A DNA stretch of 64,000 bases, from NCBI RefSeq assembly GCF_011305995.1, contig NZ_CP049910.1:6152501-6216500 (forward strand). The letters are read 5' to 3'. Both the position numbers and the translations under genes were made by a program. The stretch comes from Diaphorobacter sp. HDW4A. Lineage in GTDB: Bacteria; Pseudomonadota; Gammaproteobacteria; Burkholderiales; Burkholderiaceae_C. Positions 9,837 through 18,481 of the stretch are shown here, one piece after another. Every line of letters starts with the position of its first letter. Position 1 is the first letter of the stretch. The notes beneath the pieces were generated by a model. It did not search any database and was not told the origin of the DNA. It saw only the letters and a program-made list of their open reading frames with translations.

Positions 9837-10580
9837 TCAGGGGAGTTCAGCCCTGTTCATGCGACCCATGATCACGCGCGTGCGGCCGTTCAGATAAGCC
9901 GATTGCGGCTGTTTTTCAAAGCGCTTGGGAGCGGGCAGCATCACGGCCAGTCGCGCGGCCTCGGCGCTGCTGAGTTGGTTGGCGTTCTTGTTGAAATAGC
10001 GGCGCGCAGCGGCCTGAGCTCCGAAGACGCCTTCGCCCCATTCCACGTTGTTCAGATAGATCTCGAGAATGCGCTCTTTCGAGAGAAGCTGCTCCAGCAG
10101 CATCGCGAGCGCCAGCTCCTGTCCTTTGCGCAGCAGGCTGCGCTCGCCTGAGAGCAGCAGGTTCTTGGCGAGCTGCTGGGTGATGGTCGAGCCGCCGCGG
10201 ATGCGCACCGGGCGCTGTTTGGCCTTGGGGTTGTTTTCGAGGCGCTGCTCGGCCTGTTCCTGCAGCTTGTTGTTGCGCTCCCAGTTCTTCTCGATGGCGT
10301 TCCAGTCCACTCCATCATGGTTGACGAAGCCGTCGTCCTCCGAGGCCACCACGGCGTGCTTGAGGTGGTCTGAAATCTGTGGGTAGGCGACCCATTCTTG
10401 TTTCCAGTGAAGCGAGCCGTCCGTCGTCATCTGCTGCCAGATCTGCGAGCGCTGGAAGGTGGTCGATTCGGGATCGACGACGACCATGAGCGCGATGCGC
10501 AGCACGAAGAACAACTGCAGTGAGAGGAAGGCCAGCACCACCAGGGCGAGCCAGCGAGAAATTGCTTTGAGCGACAACAT
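9837..10580 (-). CDS. mtgA: Monofunctional peptidoglycan glycosyltransferase MtgA
   Basis: This encodes 247 residues. One N-terminal membrane helix (WLALVVLAFLSLQLFFVLRI) anchors a periplasmic GT51 domain. GT51 motifs are present: EDDGF with the catalytic Glu, then GGSTITQQLAKNLLLS and ERILEIYLNNVEWGEG. It polymerises lipid II into glycan strands without a transpeptidase domain. The ATG at 10580 is chosen as family-typical; a GTG at 10607 in the same frame adds nine residues and sits closer to aroE. It lies downstream of aroE on the minus strand and probably shares its transcript. Confidence 0.93.
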   Translation of the reverse strand: MLSLKAISRWLALVVLAFLSLQLFFVLRIALMVVVDPESTTFQRSQIWQQMTTDGSLHWKQEWVAYPQISDHLKHAVVASEDDGFVNHDGVDWNAIEKNWERNNKLQEQAEQRLENNPKAKQRPVRIRGGSTITQQLAKNLLLSGERSLLRKGQELALAMLLEQLLSKERILEIYLNNVEWGEGVFGAQAAARRYFNKNANQLSSAEAARLAVMLPAPKRFEKQPQSAYLNGRTRVIMGRMNRAELP

Positions 10581-10615
10581 TGCACGGATTTTCGCGCAAA
10601 CCTGCACGCGCGCAA

Positions 10616-11458
10616 TCAGCGCCCTGCAGCGATCTCGGCGCGCAGCTCGCGCAACACCTGTTCGGCCGGTGGCCGCACGCCGCGCCAGATGATGAAGGAT
10701 TCCGCCGCCTGTTCGACCAGCATGCCGAGGCCGTCGCGCGCGACCGCGCCGTGGCGTGTGGCCCAGTCGAGAAAGCCCTGGGCCTTTTCGCCGTACATCA
10801 TGTCATAGGCCAGAGCGCCCTGGCGCAGCACGCTCGCAGGCACGGGCGATTCGGCACCGGCGAGGCTGCTGGCCGTGCCGTTGATGATGATGTCGAAGTC
10901 TTCGGTAATCGCATCGAGCGCGCTCGATGCGAGTTCAGTGCCGGTCTCGTAGGCAATGGCGGCATGGCTGTTCGCGAGGTGTTTCGCCTTTTCCACGGTG
11001 CGGTTGGAGATGACAATGCGGCGCGGCTTTTCGCGCAAGAGGGGGCCGAGCACGCCGGCCGCTGCGCCGCCCGCGCCGATCAGCAGGACGTCGCGGCCGG
11101 TGATGTTCACGCCGGCGTTGCGGGTGATGTCGGCGACGATGCCGAGGCCGTCGGTGTTGTCTGCGCTGATGGTGCCGTCTGCGTTGATCGTCAGTGTGTT
11201 GGCTGCGCCTGCGAGGGTGACGCGTTCACTCTTGTTTGTGGCGAGTTCTGCGGCTTCGAGCTTGAAGGGGACGGTGATGTTGCAGCCTCTGCCGCCTTGC
11301 GCTGCGAATGCTTTGATGGCTTGTTGGAAGCTGTCTAGTTCTACGTGTTGGCGGGTGTAGGTCACTGGTTCGTTCGTCAGTTCGGCGAAGCGGGTGTGGA
11401 TCCAGGGGGAGCGGCTGTGGGTGATGGGGTTGCCCATCACGCAATATTTTTCGGTCAT
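10616..11458 (-). CDS. aroE: Shikimate dehydrogenase AroE
   Basis: This encodes 280 residues. It reduces 3-dehydroshikimate to shikimate with NADPH, step four of the shikimate pathway. Visible motifs are NPITHSRSPWIH for substrate binding, NITVPFK with the catalytic Lys, the ADNTDG block with the paired Asp, GAGGAAAGV for the nucleotide and the NRT signature for NADP preference. It lies upstream of mtgA on the same strand. The pathway's first enzyme, aroG, is elsewhere in the window under its own attenuator. Confidence 0.96.
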   Translation of the reverse strand: MTEKYCVMGNPITHSRSPWIHTRFAELTNEPVTYTRQHVELDSFQQAIKAFAAQGGRGCNITVPFKLEAAELATNKSERVTLAGAANTLTINADGTISADNTDGLGIVADITRNAGVNITGRDVLLIGAGGAAAGVLGPLLREKPRRIVISNRTVEKAKHLANSHAAIAYETGTELASSALDAITEDFDIIINGTASSLAGAESPVPASVLRQGALAYDMMYGEKAQGFLDWATRHGAVARDGLGMLVEQAAESFIIWRGVRPPAEQVLRELRAEIAAGR

Positions 11459-11489
11459 GGCGGTTGGGGAGTGCTGTGTTTTTTTGAGG

Positions 11490-11701
11490 TCGGAGGCCGG
11501 GAGTTCCGCCCGGCGGCGGAGTCACTTTTTGCTTGCGCGCAAAAAGTAACCAAAAACGCGCTTGAATTCGGGGTCACGCGGCAGAACTCGCTTTGCGCTT
11601 CGCGCGCCGCTCGGACAACCGCCGCGAGTCAGATTCTAAATAAGAGGTGCGTTCGGCACTTCGCTGTGCTCGTGCCGGGGATCTCGCGAATTCGCGAGAT
11701 C
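11490..11701 (-). repeat. Dispersed structured repeat, copy 2
   Basis: This copy is reversed relative to copy 1. It begins CGGAGGCCGGGAGTTCCGCC, then has the perfect hairpin ACTTTTTGCTTGCG/CGCAAAAAGT and CCAAAAACGCGCTTGAA, then the variable middle, and ends at the palindrome CTCGCGAATTCGCGAG. It ends one base before the stop codon of the TonB-like gene and lies between that gene and aroE. Confidence 0.75.
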
Positions 11702-11702
11702 G

Positions 11703-12563
11703 TCAGCGCACGTCGGTTTCCAGCGTGAGGTCGCGGGTGAATTTAAAGCGGGAGACCACGGCGATCTGGTCGGCCTTGGCGCGCATGGCCGGGCCGAAGT
11801 GGCCATAGGGGCCGGCTGCGGTGGCAATGGCTTCAGCGCGGCGATCCAAGAGCTTATTGCCTGAGGTCTGGGCGACTTCGGTGTCGAGCACGCGGCCGTT
11901 GTGGTTGACGGTGATGATCATGATGAGCTCGCCGTAGAGCTTCTTGCCACCGGCTTCGGGGAAGTTTTCCGTGCCCTTGTCCTCGACCTTGCGGCGCAGC
12001 GCATCGTAGTAGACGGCGTACACCTCTTCGCGCGTGGCGGGGCTGATGTAGCGTTTCTTGGGACGCGCGTTTTCTTCATTGATGCGCTTCTCGATCTCGG
12101 CCAGCACTTTGAGCAATTGCTTGCGCTTTTCCTCCTGCACTTCCTTTTCCGCGTTCTTGCTGTCAGGGCGCGGGTCGGGTGGGGGCAGGTGGGCGAGTTC
12201 CTTGCGCAGTTGGGCGAGGAGCTGGGTCTGTTGCTCCATCATCGCGTCCATCTTGCGCTGGGCTTCTTCGAGGTCGTCGCCGACAGCCGTCAATGCCGAG
12301 TAGGGCAGTGGGCTGGTGGCTCGGCCCGCTGCGGCCTCGCCGCCGCCAGCCAGTGATGACTGTGCAATGGCCTGGGCCTTGTCGGGCGCTTCGTTGGATT
12401 TGGCGTTGACCAGGATGACTTCGAGCGGCGTGTCCTCGAACACGCGGTTGAAGCTTTCAGGGTCGACGAAGCGCACCGTCAAAAGTGCGGCGTGGACGAT
12501 GACGGAGGCTCCGAGCGCCAGCTGAAGGACGCTCAGTTTTTGAAGGAAGGCGGGCAGTTTCAC
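11703..12563 (-). CDS. TonB-like energy transducer protein
   Basis: This encodes 286 residues. One N-terminal membrane helix (LQLALGASVIVHAALLTV) is followed by a long charged and coiled-coil-like periplasmic segment (EEAQRKMDAMMEQQTQLLAQLRKELAHL) and a C-terminal domain with GELIMIITVNHNGRVLDTEV and a GNKLLDRRAEAIATAA block, as in TonB C-terminal domains. TonB proteins transmit proton-motive force to outer-membrane receptors. No exbB or exbD lies beside it, so it may instead be an orphan TonB/TolA-like protein. It lies 12 bases downstream of the RNase II gene and is probably co-transcribed. Confidence 0.75.
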   Translation of the reverse strand: MKLPAFLQKLSVLQLALGASVIVHAALLTVRFVDPESFNRVFEDTPLEVILVNAKSNEAPDKAQAIAQSSLAGGGEAAAGRATSPLPYSALTAVGDDLEEAQRKMDAMMEQQTQLLAQLRKELAHLPPPDPRPDSKNAEKEVQEEKRKQLLKVLAEIEKRINEENARPKKRYISPATREEVYAVYYDALRRKVEDKGTENFPEAGGKKLYGELIMIITVNHNGRVLDTEVAQTSGNKLLDRRAEAIATAAGPYGHFGPAMRAKADQIAVVSRFKFTRDLTLETDVR

Positions 12564-12575
12564 GGCGCCTGATTA

Positions 12576-14678
12576 TCAACTGTTGTCGGAGCTTTGGGGC
12601 TTGGCTTGTGCACCTTGTGGCGCATCTGCCGCATCGGTCTCGTTGACGTCGACCGCAATCGCGATCGGGCCAGCGACCGAATCATCATCCTCGTCTTCTT
12701 CGCTGACTTCGCCGTCGTCGCTCGCGTCCTCCGGATCATCGAGGCGCTGCAGCACGGTGCCGTGGATGTCGAGTGTGATTTCGTCGATGTCGCCAAGCTT
12801 GATCAGCGCGCGTGCGCCGCGCGGCAGGTTCTGTGCGCCGAACACCGAGATGACCAGCGGAAGCGCATCAGCACGCACCAGCATGCCAGCGCCGCCGTTG
12901 TCCTTGATCACGGTGGCTTCGATTTCGGTGATGCCGTTCTGCTCCAGATACTTGAGCGTCCAGAAGCGTTCCATGCCAGCCTGGTAACCGTTGTAGGCAC
13001 CGTAGGCTGCATCGAAACTGGAGATGATCGAGAACAGGTCCGCATCCTTGGGCTTGAACGGTGCGGCGAGCGCTGCGGTCTTGCCGTGGCGGGCGCAAGC
13101 GATGATCTGCCACTGGTTCACCAGGTCGACATAGCGACGCAGCGGTGAGGTGGACCACGCATAGCACTTTACGCCGATACCCGCATGCGGCTGGGCTTTG
13201 GTGCCCATGCGCACTTTCACGCCGGGAGCGAGTGAGTACTGGCTGCGATAGATGCCGGGCACGCCGTGGTCGGCGAGCAACTGGCCCCAGGTGCTGTTGG
13301 CGACGATGGCGGCCTCGGCGACGATCAGGTCCAGCGGCGCACCGCGCTTGCGGGTGGTGATGCTGACGGTCTCGTTGCCGGTGGGCTCGGCGCCGTTGTT
13401 GCCTTCGAGGCGGAAGTTGTAGTCGGGACGGTTGAAGGTCTCGGGCTTGCCGCGCACGACCTCGCGGCCCGCCTTGAGCTTTTGCGCGAGCCTGAACAGG
13501 AAGGACATTTCGCTGCGGCGATCCAGCAGTTCCTGCGGTGTGCCGTCGACTGTGATCGACGCGTCGTTCAGCCATTCTTCGGTGACGATGTGATCGAGCT
13601 TGTCGTGGCGCAGGTTGACGGCGACGGGCACGCGCTCGAGCTTGGTCTCGGTGCCGGTGATCTCGAGCGTCTCTTCGTTGATCGTCACATACAGCGAGAC
13701 GGCGGGGTTCGCACGGCCTTCGTCGAGCGTGTAGATCTTCACCACCTCATCGGGCAGCATGGTGATCTTGTAGCCCGGCATGTAGACGGTGGACAGGCGC
13801 GAGCGGCCGAGCTGATCGAGCGGCGAGCCCGGCACGATGGCCAGACCCGGCGCGGCGATATGCACACCCAGCGTGACGGTGCCGGTGCCAAGGCCCTGCA
13901 CGGACAGCGCATCGTCGATTTCGGTGGTCTGGGAATCGTCGATGGAATAGGCCTGCACGGGCGCGAGCGGCAGGTCCTGCGGTGGTTGGGGTGCGTTGAT
14001 CTGCGGAAAGCTGGTGCCCTTGGGGAAGTTCTCGAACAGGAAGCGCTTCCAGTGGAATTCGTAGGCCGAGTCGATGGCGCCCGCCGCCTGCAGAAGGTCG
14101 AGCGGGGCCTTGTGCGTGGCGCGGCTGGCCTCGACCACTGCCTTGTATTCGGGCGCGTTCTTGTCGGGCTTGAACAGAATCTTGTAGAGCTGATCGCGGA
14201 TCGGCTGCGGACAAGCGCCGCCGCCGAGCTCTTGGGCCCAGACGGTGATCTGCTCCTGAATCAGTCGCTTCTTCTCGATGCCGGCCAGCGCCTGCTGCAG
14301 AATTTCTGCGGGCGCCTTCTTGAATCGCCCCTTGCCCGCGCGGCGGAAATAGTGCGGCGCTTCGTGCAGCGCGAGCAGCGCGGCGGCCTGTTCGGTGACC
14401 GAGGAGGACTCGGAGAAATAGTCGCTGGCCAGATCGGCAAAGCCGAACTCGCCCTCGGGCGCGAATTCCCAAGCCAGATCAAGATCGATGGTGGCAGCCA
14501 GCTCGCGGCCCTTTGCCAGCAGTTCTGCGGGCGCGGGCTTGTCGAACTTCATCAGTATGTTGGCGCCCTTGACCTTGACGCGTTTACCTGAATCCAGCTC
14601 GATCTGGGCAGAGCTTTCTGCCTCAGAGAGGATGCGGCCAGCCTGAAACTTGCCGGCTTCTTCGAATAGTGCATGCAT
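12576..14678 (-). CDS. RNase II-family exoribonuclease
   Basis: This encodes 700 residues. The central RNB catalytic domain has the Asp cluster in SIDDSQTTEIDDALSV and later SPLRRYVDLVNQWQI. It degrades single-stranded RNA 3' to 5'. The last about 60 residues form an unusual acidic tail (DDPEDASDDGEVSEEDEDDDS) in place of a clear S1 domain. The start at 14678 (MHALFEEAGKFQAG) matches the family; the longer upstream frame is low-complexity. It could be named rnb, but RNase II and R relatives in this group vary, so the symbol is left blank. Confidence 0.88.
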   Translation of the reverse strand: MHALFEEAGKFQAGRILSEAESSAQIELDSGKRVKVKGANILMKFDKPAPAELLAKGRELAATIDLDLAWEFAPEGEFGFADLASDYFSESSSVTEQAAALLALHEAPHYFRRAGKGRFKKAPAEILQQALAGIEKKRLIQEQITVWAQELGGGACPQPIRDQLYKILFKPDKNAPEYKAVVEASRATHKAPLDLLQAAGAIDSAYEFHWKRFLFENFPKGTSFPQINAPQPPQDLPLAPVQAYSIDDSQTTEIDDALSVQGLGTGTVTLGVHIAAPGLAIVPGSPLDQLGRSRLSTVYMPGYKITMLPDEVVKIYTLDEGRANPAVSLYVTINEETLEITGTETKLERVPVAVNLRHDKLDHIVTEEWLNDASITVDGTPQELLDRRSEMSFLFRLAQKLKAGREVVRGKPETFNRPDYNFRLEGNNGAEPTGNETVSITTRKRGAPLDLIVAEAAIVANSTWGQLLADHGVPGIYRSQYSLAPGVKVRMGTKAQPHAGIGVKCYAWSTSPLRRYVDLVNQWQIIACARHGKTAALAAPFKPKDADLFSIISSFDAAYGAYNGYQAGMERFWTLKYLEQNGITEIEATVIKDNGGAGMLVRADALPLVISVFGAQNLPRGARALIKLGDIDEITLDIHGTVLQRLDDPEDASDDGEVSEEDEDDDSVAGPIAIAVDVNETDAADAPQGAQAKPQSSDNS

Positions 14679-14820
14679 GACAGCTATTTTCCCATGGCGC
14701 GAGGGCTCGCATGCGCAGGTGCCCAGTTGGACACAAGGATTTGCGGTTGGCGCCCGGGGCCAGGGGTCTGCAGGTCTATGATTCACGGCTTGTCCTACGC
14801 GCATGCAATGGCGCGCACCC

Positions 14821-16398
14821 ATGAAAGCTGTCACTCACGTCTTTGCCCGCGCCCTGAAGAGTCTGGCCGTGGCAATTCCTTTTCTCTTCGCTTACACGCA
14901 GTCGCCACTGACGAATTTCTGGCCGCTGGTGGCAAGCGCCCTGTGCGGTTGGCTGATCGTGATGCTCTGCATCCCGCGTGTGAGCCGACCCGCCGAGCTG
15001 CGCGACGAACTCGGTCAAAGTCTCGCCTCCGGGTTGATGCTGGCGGGTGCAATCGCGTCCGTCATCGGGCTGGTTCAATTCTTTCAGGGCGACGTGGGGT
15101 TGTCGCCATGGATCTATCAAAGCACGCTGGGGCAGGCCATCGGCAATGTGCGCCAGCGCAACCAGCAGGCGACGCTGCTCCTGATGAGCGCGCTCGCGCT
15201 GCTGCTGTGCTCGTCGCGCTGGCTGCGCAGGCGCGAGCCGGTGGATTTCGATGTGTCGACCAGCGAGCCCAACCCCCTGCTCACGGTCTTTGCGGCGGCT
15301 GCACCGTGGCTGCTGGTGCTGCTTGCCATGGGCAGCGGAGTGACTGCGTCGCGCACCGGCGCGGTCGAGTGGGTGGCGCTGGTCGTGATGCTCTGGTTCT
15401 GGCGAAAGAGCGTTGGACGGCTCGGATTGGCGCTGGGCGTGGCCGGGCTGCTGGCCTATCTGTTTGCGGCATGGCTGTTGCCCGAGCTGCTGCTGCGTTG
15501 GACTGGTGTGCAGATGGACGGACTCTTCATGCGCGTGGCCGATACGTCGCACCGCTGCACGAGCCGTCTCACGCTGTGGTCGAACATGGCGTATCTGATC
15601 GAGCAGCGGCCGTGGTTTGGCTGGGGCTGGGGCGAGCTGGACTTTGCGCACTACATCACCGCGTTCCCGGACGAGCGTTTTTGTGTGCTGCTGGACAACG
15701 CGCACAACCTGCCGTTGCATCTGGCCGTCGAGTTAGGTCTGCCGGCGGCGCTGGCGTTTTGCGCCTTCGTGCTTTGGGCGGTTTGGCGTTTCAAACCGTG
15801 GCGCGAGACCGATGGCGCGCGTCAACTGGCCTGGGGCGTGCTCGCGCTGATCGGCATGCACAGCATGCTTGAATTTCCGCTGTGGTACGGGCCGTTCCAG
15901 CTCGCCTTGGTCATCTCCGTCGCGATTCTGGTGTTGCCGGTGAAACCTGTCGAGCTTTCTGCGCCCACCGCTTCGCGCTGGCAGGTGACACTGCTCGTGG
16001 CCTGCGTGGCGTGGCTGGCGGGCACCTACCTGATCAGCAGCGACTTCCGCCGCATGGCCGCGCTCTACCAATTGCCGCAGTACCGCGAGGCACAGTGGCG
16101 CAATCTCACGGCGCGGGAGGTCAGCGAAGACTCGAACTTCTTCACCAATCAGGCCGAATTCGCGTGGCTCACCACGACCACCGTGACGACTGAGAACGCG
16201 GTGCAGATGCACGCGATGGCGCGGCGCATGCTGCACTATTCCCCTGAGCCACGCGTGATCACCAAACTGATCGAAAGCTCCCGGATTCTGGGCATGACCG
16301 GCGAGGCGAACGAACACATGGCGCTGTTCCAGAAGGCTTACCCCGATGCCTACAAGGCCTTCATGGACAAACAACCGCTGCCCGCTTCAACGCACTGA
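14821..16398 (+). CDS. Wzy/PglL-type O-oligosaccharyltransferase or O-antigen ligase
   Basis: This encodes about 525 residues with many hydrophobic helices and a central Wzy_C-like region (RLTLWSNMAYLIEQRPWFGWGWGEL, then DNAHNLPLHLAVELGLP). The conserved H in DNAHN followed by a long cytoplasmic or periplasmic C-terminal segment (from about residue 400) matches PglL/PilO-like ligases that transfer glycans to pilin or other proteins; a lipopolysaccharide ligase is the alternative. There is no glycan cluster nearby, which fits an orphan PglL. The start is uncertain: ATG at 14803 is also possible and neither has a strong ribosome binding site. Confidence 0.78.
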   Translation: MKAVTHVFARALKSLAVAIPFLFAYTQSPLTNFWPLVASALCGWLIVMLCIPRVSRPAELRDELGQSLASGLMLAGAIASVIGLVQFFQGDVGLSPWIYQSTLGQAIGNVRQRNQQATLLLMSALALLLCSSRWLRRREPVDFDVSTSEPNPLLTVFAAAAPWLLVLLAMGSGVTASRTGAVEWVALVVMLWFWRKSVGRLGLALGVAGLLAYLFAAWLLPELLLRWTGVQMDGLFMRVADTSHRCTSRLTLWSNMAYLIEQRPWFGWGWGELDFAHYITAFPDERFCVLLDNAHNLPLHLAVELGLPAALAFCAFVLWAVWRFKPWRETDGARQLAWGVLALIGMHSMLEFPLWYGPFQLALVISVAILVLPVKPVELSAPTASRWQVTLLVACVAWLAGTYLISSDFRRMAALYQLPQYREAQWRNLTAREVSEDSNFFTNQAEFAWLTTTTVTTENAVQMHAMARRMLHYSPEPRVITKLIESSRILGMTGEANEHMALFQKAYPDAYKAFMDKQPLPASTH

Positions 16399-16407
16399 CC
16401 AGGTCCG

Positions 16408-16995
16408 TCAAGCCAGATCGCAGAAGTGGATCACGTCTTCCACATGGTTCTCGAAGTCGCTGAGCGCATGGTCGCCGCCTTCGAGGATGTGCAGTTCGGC
16501 GGCGCTCGCATAGCGCTCAGCCATCTCGTGCCAGTCGAGCAACTCGTCGCCCTTGGCGATGATGGCCATCTCCGGCCCGGCGGGCGGCAGATGGCGCACG
16601 TCGAGCGCCTTGAGCTCATCGACGAAATGCGGCTGGAAATAGAAATGCTCGTTCGGGTTGTGCCATGCCGTCTGGTCGCCGATGTGGCGCTCCAGATCGC
16701 GTGCCGGGTTGACGGCGGGATTGAGCATCACGCTCCTGCAGCCCATGTGCTGCGCGAACCAACTGGCATAGAAGCCGCCGAGCGACGAGCCGATCACCGC
16801 CGTCGTCTCGCGCGGCCAGTGGCTCGTGCCTTCGGCCACCATGGCCATGGCCTCGGCGGGCGAGGGTGGCAGTTGCGGACACCAGAAATGCACCTGCGGA
16901 TGCGTGCGCATCACGCGGGCGGCGGTGATCTGGGCCTTGGCAGAGCGAGGCGAGGAGCGGAAACCGTGCAGATAGAGCAGATGCGTCGTGGGCAT
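16408..16995 (-). CDS. YqiA-type alpha/beta-hydrolase esterase
   Basis: This encodes 195 residues. It begins HLLYLHGFRSSPRSAKA, has the nucleophile elbow GSSLGG near residues 69-74, and ends with GGDHALSDF carrying the probable catalytic His. This is the YqiA/UPF0227 esterase pattern; the E. coli member acts on palmitoyl-CoA and short acyl esters in vitro. It converges with the ligase gene and diverges from rodA. Its physiological substrate is unknown. Confidence 0.85.
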   Translation of the reverse strand: MPTTHLLYLHGFRSSPRSAKAQITAARVMRTHPQVHFWCPQLPPSPAEAMAMVAEGTSHWPRETTAVIGSSLGGFYASWFAQHMGCRSVMLNPAVNPARDLERHIGDQTAWHNPNEHFYFQPHFVDELKALDVRHLPPAGPEMAIIAKGDELLDWHEMAERYASAAELHILEGGDHALSDFENHVEDVIHFCDLA

Positions 16996-17113
16996 GGAAA
17001 GGGTTGCGTGGGGGCGCGCGGCGCGCCCTTGGACAGTTGTTTACGCGAATAGTAAGAGGAGATTCTGCACCCGCCATGAAGGGTTGTGCGCCGCGCTGGG
17101 ATAATCGCGCGCC

Positions 17114-18283
17114 ATGTCTGCCGTTTTCGACAAACCAACGCTGCTCCAGCGTGTGATGCCCCTGCTGCGCGGGTTCGATTGGCCGTTGATCGCTCTTTTG
17201 CTGATCCTCACGTCCATCGGGCTCACGGCCATGTATTCGTCGGGGTACGACCACGGCACGCGGTTTGTGGACCATGGCCGCAATATTCTTCTCGCCGCAG
17301 GCATTCTTTTTTGCGTCTCGCAGGTGCCGCCCCAGAAACTCATGGCGCTGGCCGTGCCCCTCTACACGCTGGGCGTGGCCCTGCTGGTGGCCGTGGCGCT
17401 GTTCGGCATCACCAAGAAGGGAGCACAGCGCTGGATCAACGTGGGTGTGGTGATCCAGCCCAGCGAGTTGCTCAAGATCGCCACGCCGCTGATGTTGGCC
17501 TGGTGGTTTCAGAAGCGTGAAGGGCAGTTGCGCGCGGCCGACTTCGTGGTCGCCATCGTGCTGCTTTTGATTCCTGTGGGGCTGATCATGAAGCAGCCCG
17601 ACCTCGGCACCTCTCTGCTGGTGATGGCTGCTGGCCTGTCCGTGATCTTCTTTGCTGGGCTGCCGTGGAAACTGGTGATACCGCCGGTGCTGATCGGCGC
17701 GGTAGGCATCTTCCTGATCGTCTGGTTCGAGCCGCAACTGTGCGCCGACGGCGTGCGCTGGCCGGTGCTGCACGACTACCAGCAGCAGCGCATCTGCACG
17801 CTGCTCGACCCCACGCGCGACCCGCTCGGCAAGGGGTTTCACATCATCCAGGGCATGATCGCGATCGGCTCTGGTGGTATCTGGGGCAAGGGCTTCATGG
17901 CGGGAACGCAGACTCACCTGGAATTCATTCCCGAGCGCACGACCGATTTCATCTTCGCCGCGTTCTCAGAAGAGTTCGGGTTGCTTGGCAACATCGCACT
18001 CATCATCAGCTTCCTGCTGCTGGTCTGGCGTGGCCTCGCGATTGCCGTGGGTGCCAACTCGCTGTTCGGCCGCCTCATGGCAGGGGCCGTCTCGATGATC
18101 TTCTTCACCTACGCCTTCGTGAACATGGGCATGGTCAGCGGCATCCTGCCCGTGGTCGGCGTGCCCCTGCCGTTCGTGAGCTACGGCGGCACCGCGATGG
18201 TGACGCTGGGCTTGGCTCTGGGTGTGCTGATGTCGGTCGCCAGAGCACAGAACCAGCCGTCGCAAGCTCCCCAGGAAAATTAG
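17114..18283 (+). CDS. rodA: Rod shape-determining protein RodA
   Basis: This encodes 389 residues of the SEDS family with about ten membrane helices. Signature parts are ITKKGAQRWINVGVVIQPSE, KQPDLGTSLLV, IPERTTDFIFAAFSEEFG and the C-terminal PLPFVSYGGTAMV. RodA is the peptidoglycan polymerase of the elongasome working with PBP2. The signature IQPSELLKI and lack of an FtsW-specific loop support RodA rather than FtsW. mrdA and mreBCD are not in the window. Confidence 0.95.
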   Translation: MSAVFDKPTLLQRVMPLLRGFDWPLIALLLILTSIGLTAMYSSGYDHGTRFVDHGRNILLAAGILFCVSQVPPQKLMALAVPLYTLGVALLVAVALFGITKKGAQRWINVGVVIQPSELLKIATPLMLAWWFQKREGQLRAADFVVAIVLLLIPVGLIMKQPDLGTSLLVMAAGLSVIFFAGLPWKLVIPPVLIGAVGIFLIVWFEPQLCADGVRWPVLHDYQQQRICTLLDPTRDPLGKGFHIIQGMIAIGSGGIWGKGFMAGTQTHLEFIPERTTDFIFAAFSEEFGLLGNIALIISFLLLVWRGLAIAVGANSLFGRLMAGAVSMIFFTYAFVNMGMVSGILPVVGVPLPFVSYGGTAMVTLGLALGVLMSVARAQNQPSQAPQEN

Positions 18284-18365
18284 TTTCCCAACGGCTGGGC
18301 TCGGTATTCAGACAGCCAAACTGGGCAGCGAGCAGGGCGCATGAACCTGCAACCACAATGGTGAG

Positions 18366-18443
18366 ATAGCCCCTCAGACGCGACGCAAAGCCGCAGACAG
18401 TACTTTGGTACGGCAAGGCTTTGCAACAAAGTATGAGGGGCTA
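18366..18443. repeat. 78-bp element with 11-bp inverted ends
   Basis: ATAGCCCCTCA at 18366-18376 and TGAGGGGCTAT at 18433-18443 are exact inverted repeats. They flank an inner CAAAGCCGCAGACAGTACTT / GGTACGGCAAGGCTTTG region that can fold back, with AAAGCC pairing with GGCTTT. It is a non-coding REP- or MITE-like unit between rodA and tldD, which are codirectional, and may attenuate readthrough. Confidence 0.6.
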
Positions 18444-18481
18444 TATCGCCACCTCCAAATGAATCGCGAGCCCCCTCTACA

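Noticed and set aside
13266..14591. Plus-strand frame opposite the RNase II gene
   Set aside because: The minus-strand gene has intact catalytic motifs and this frame has none.
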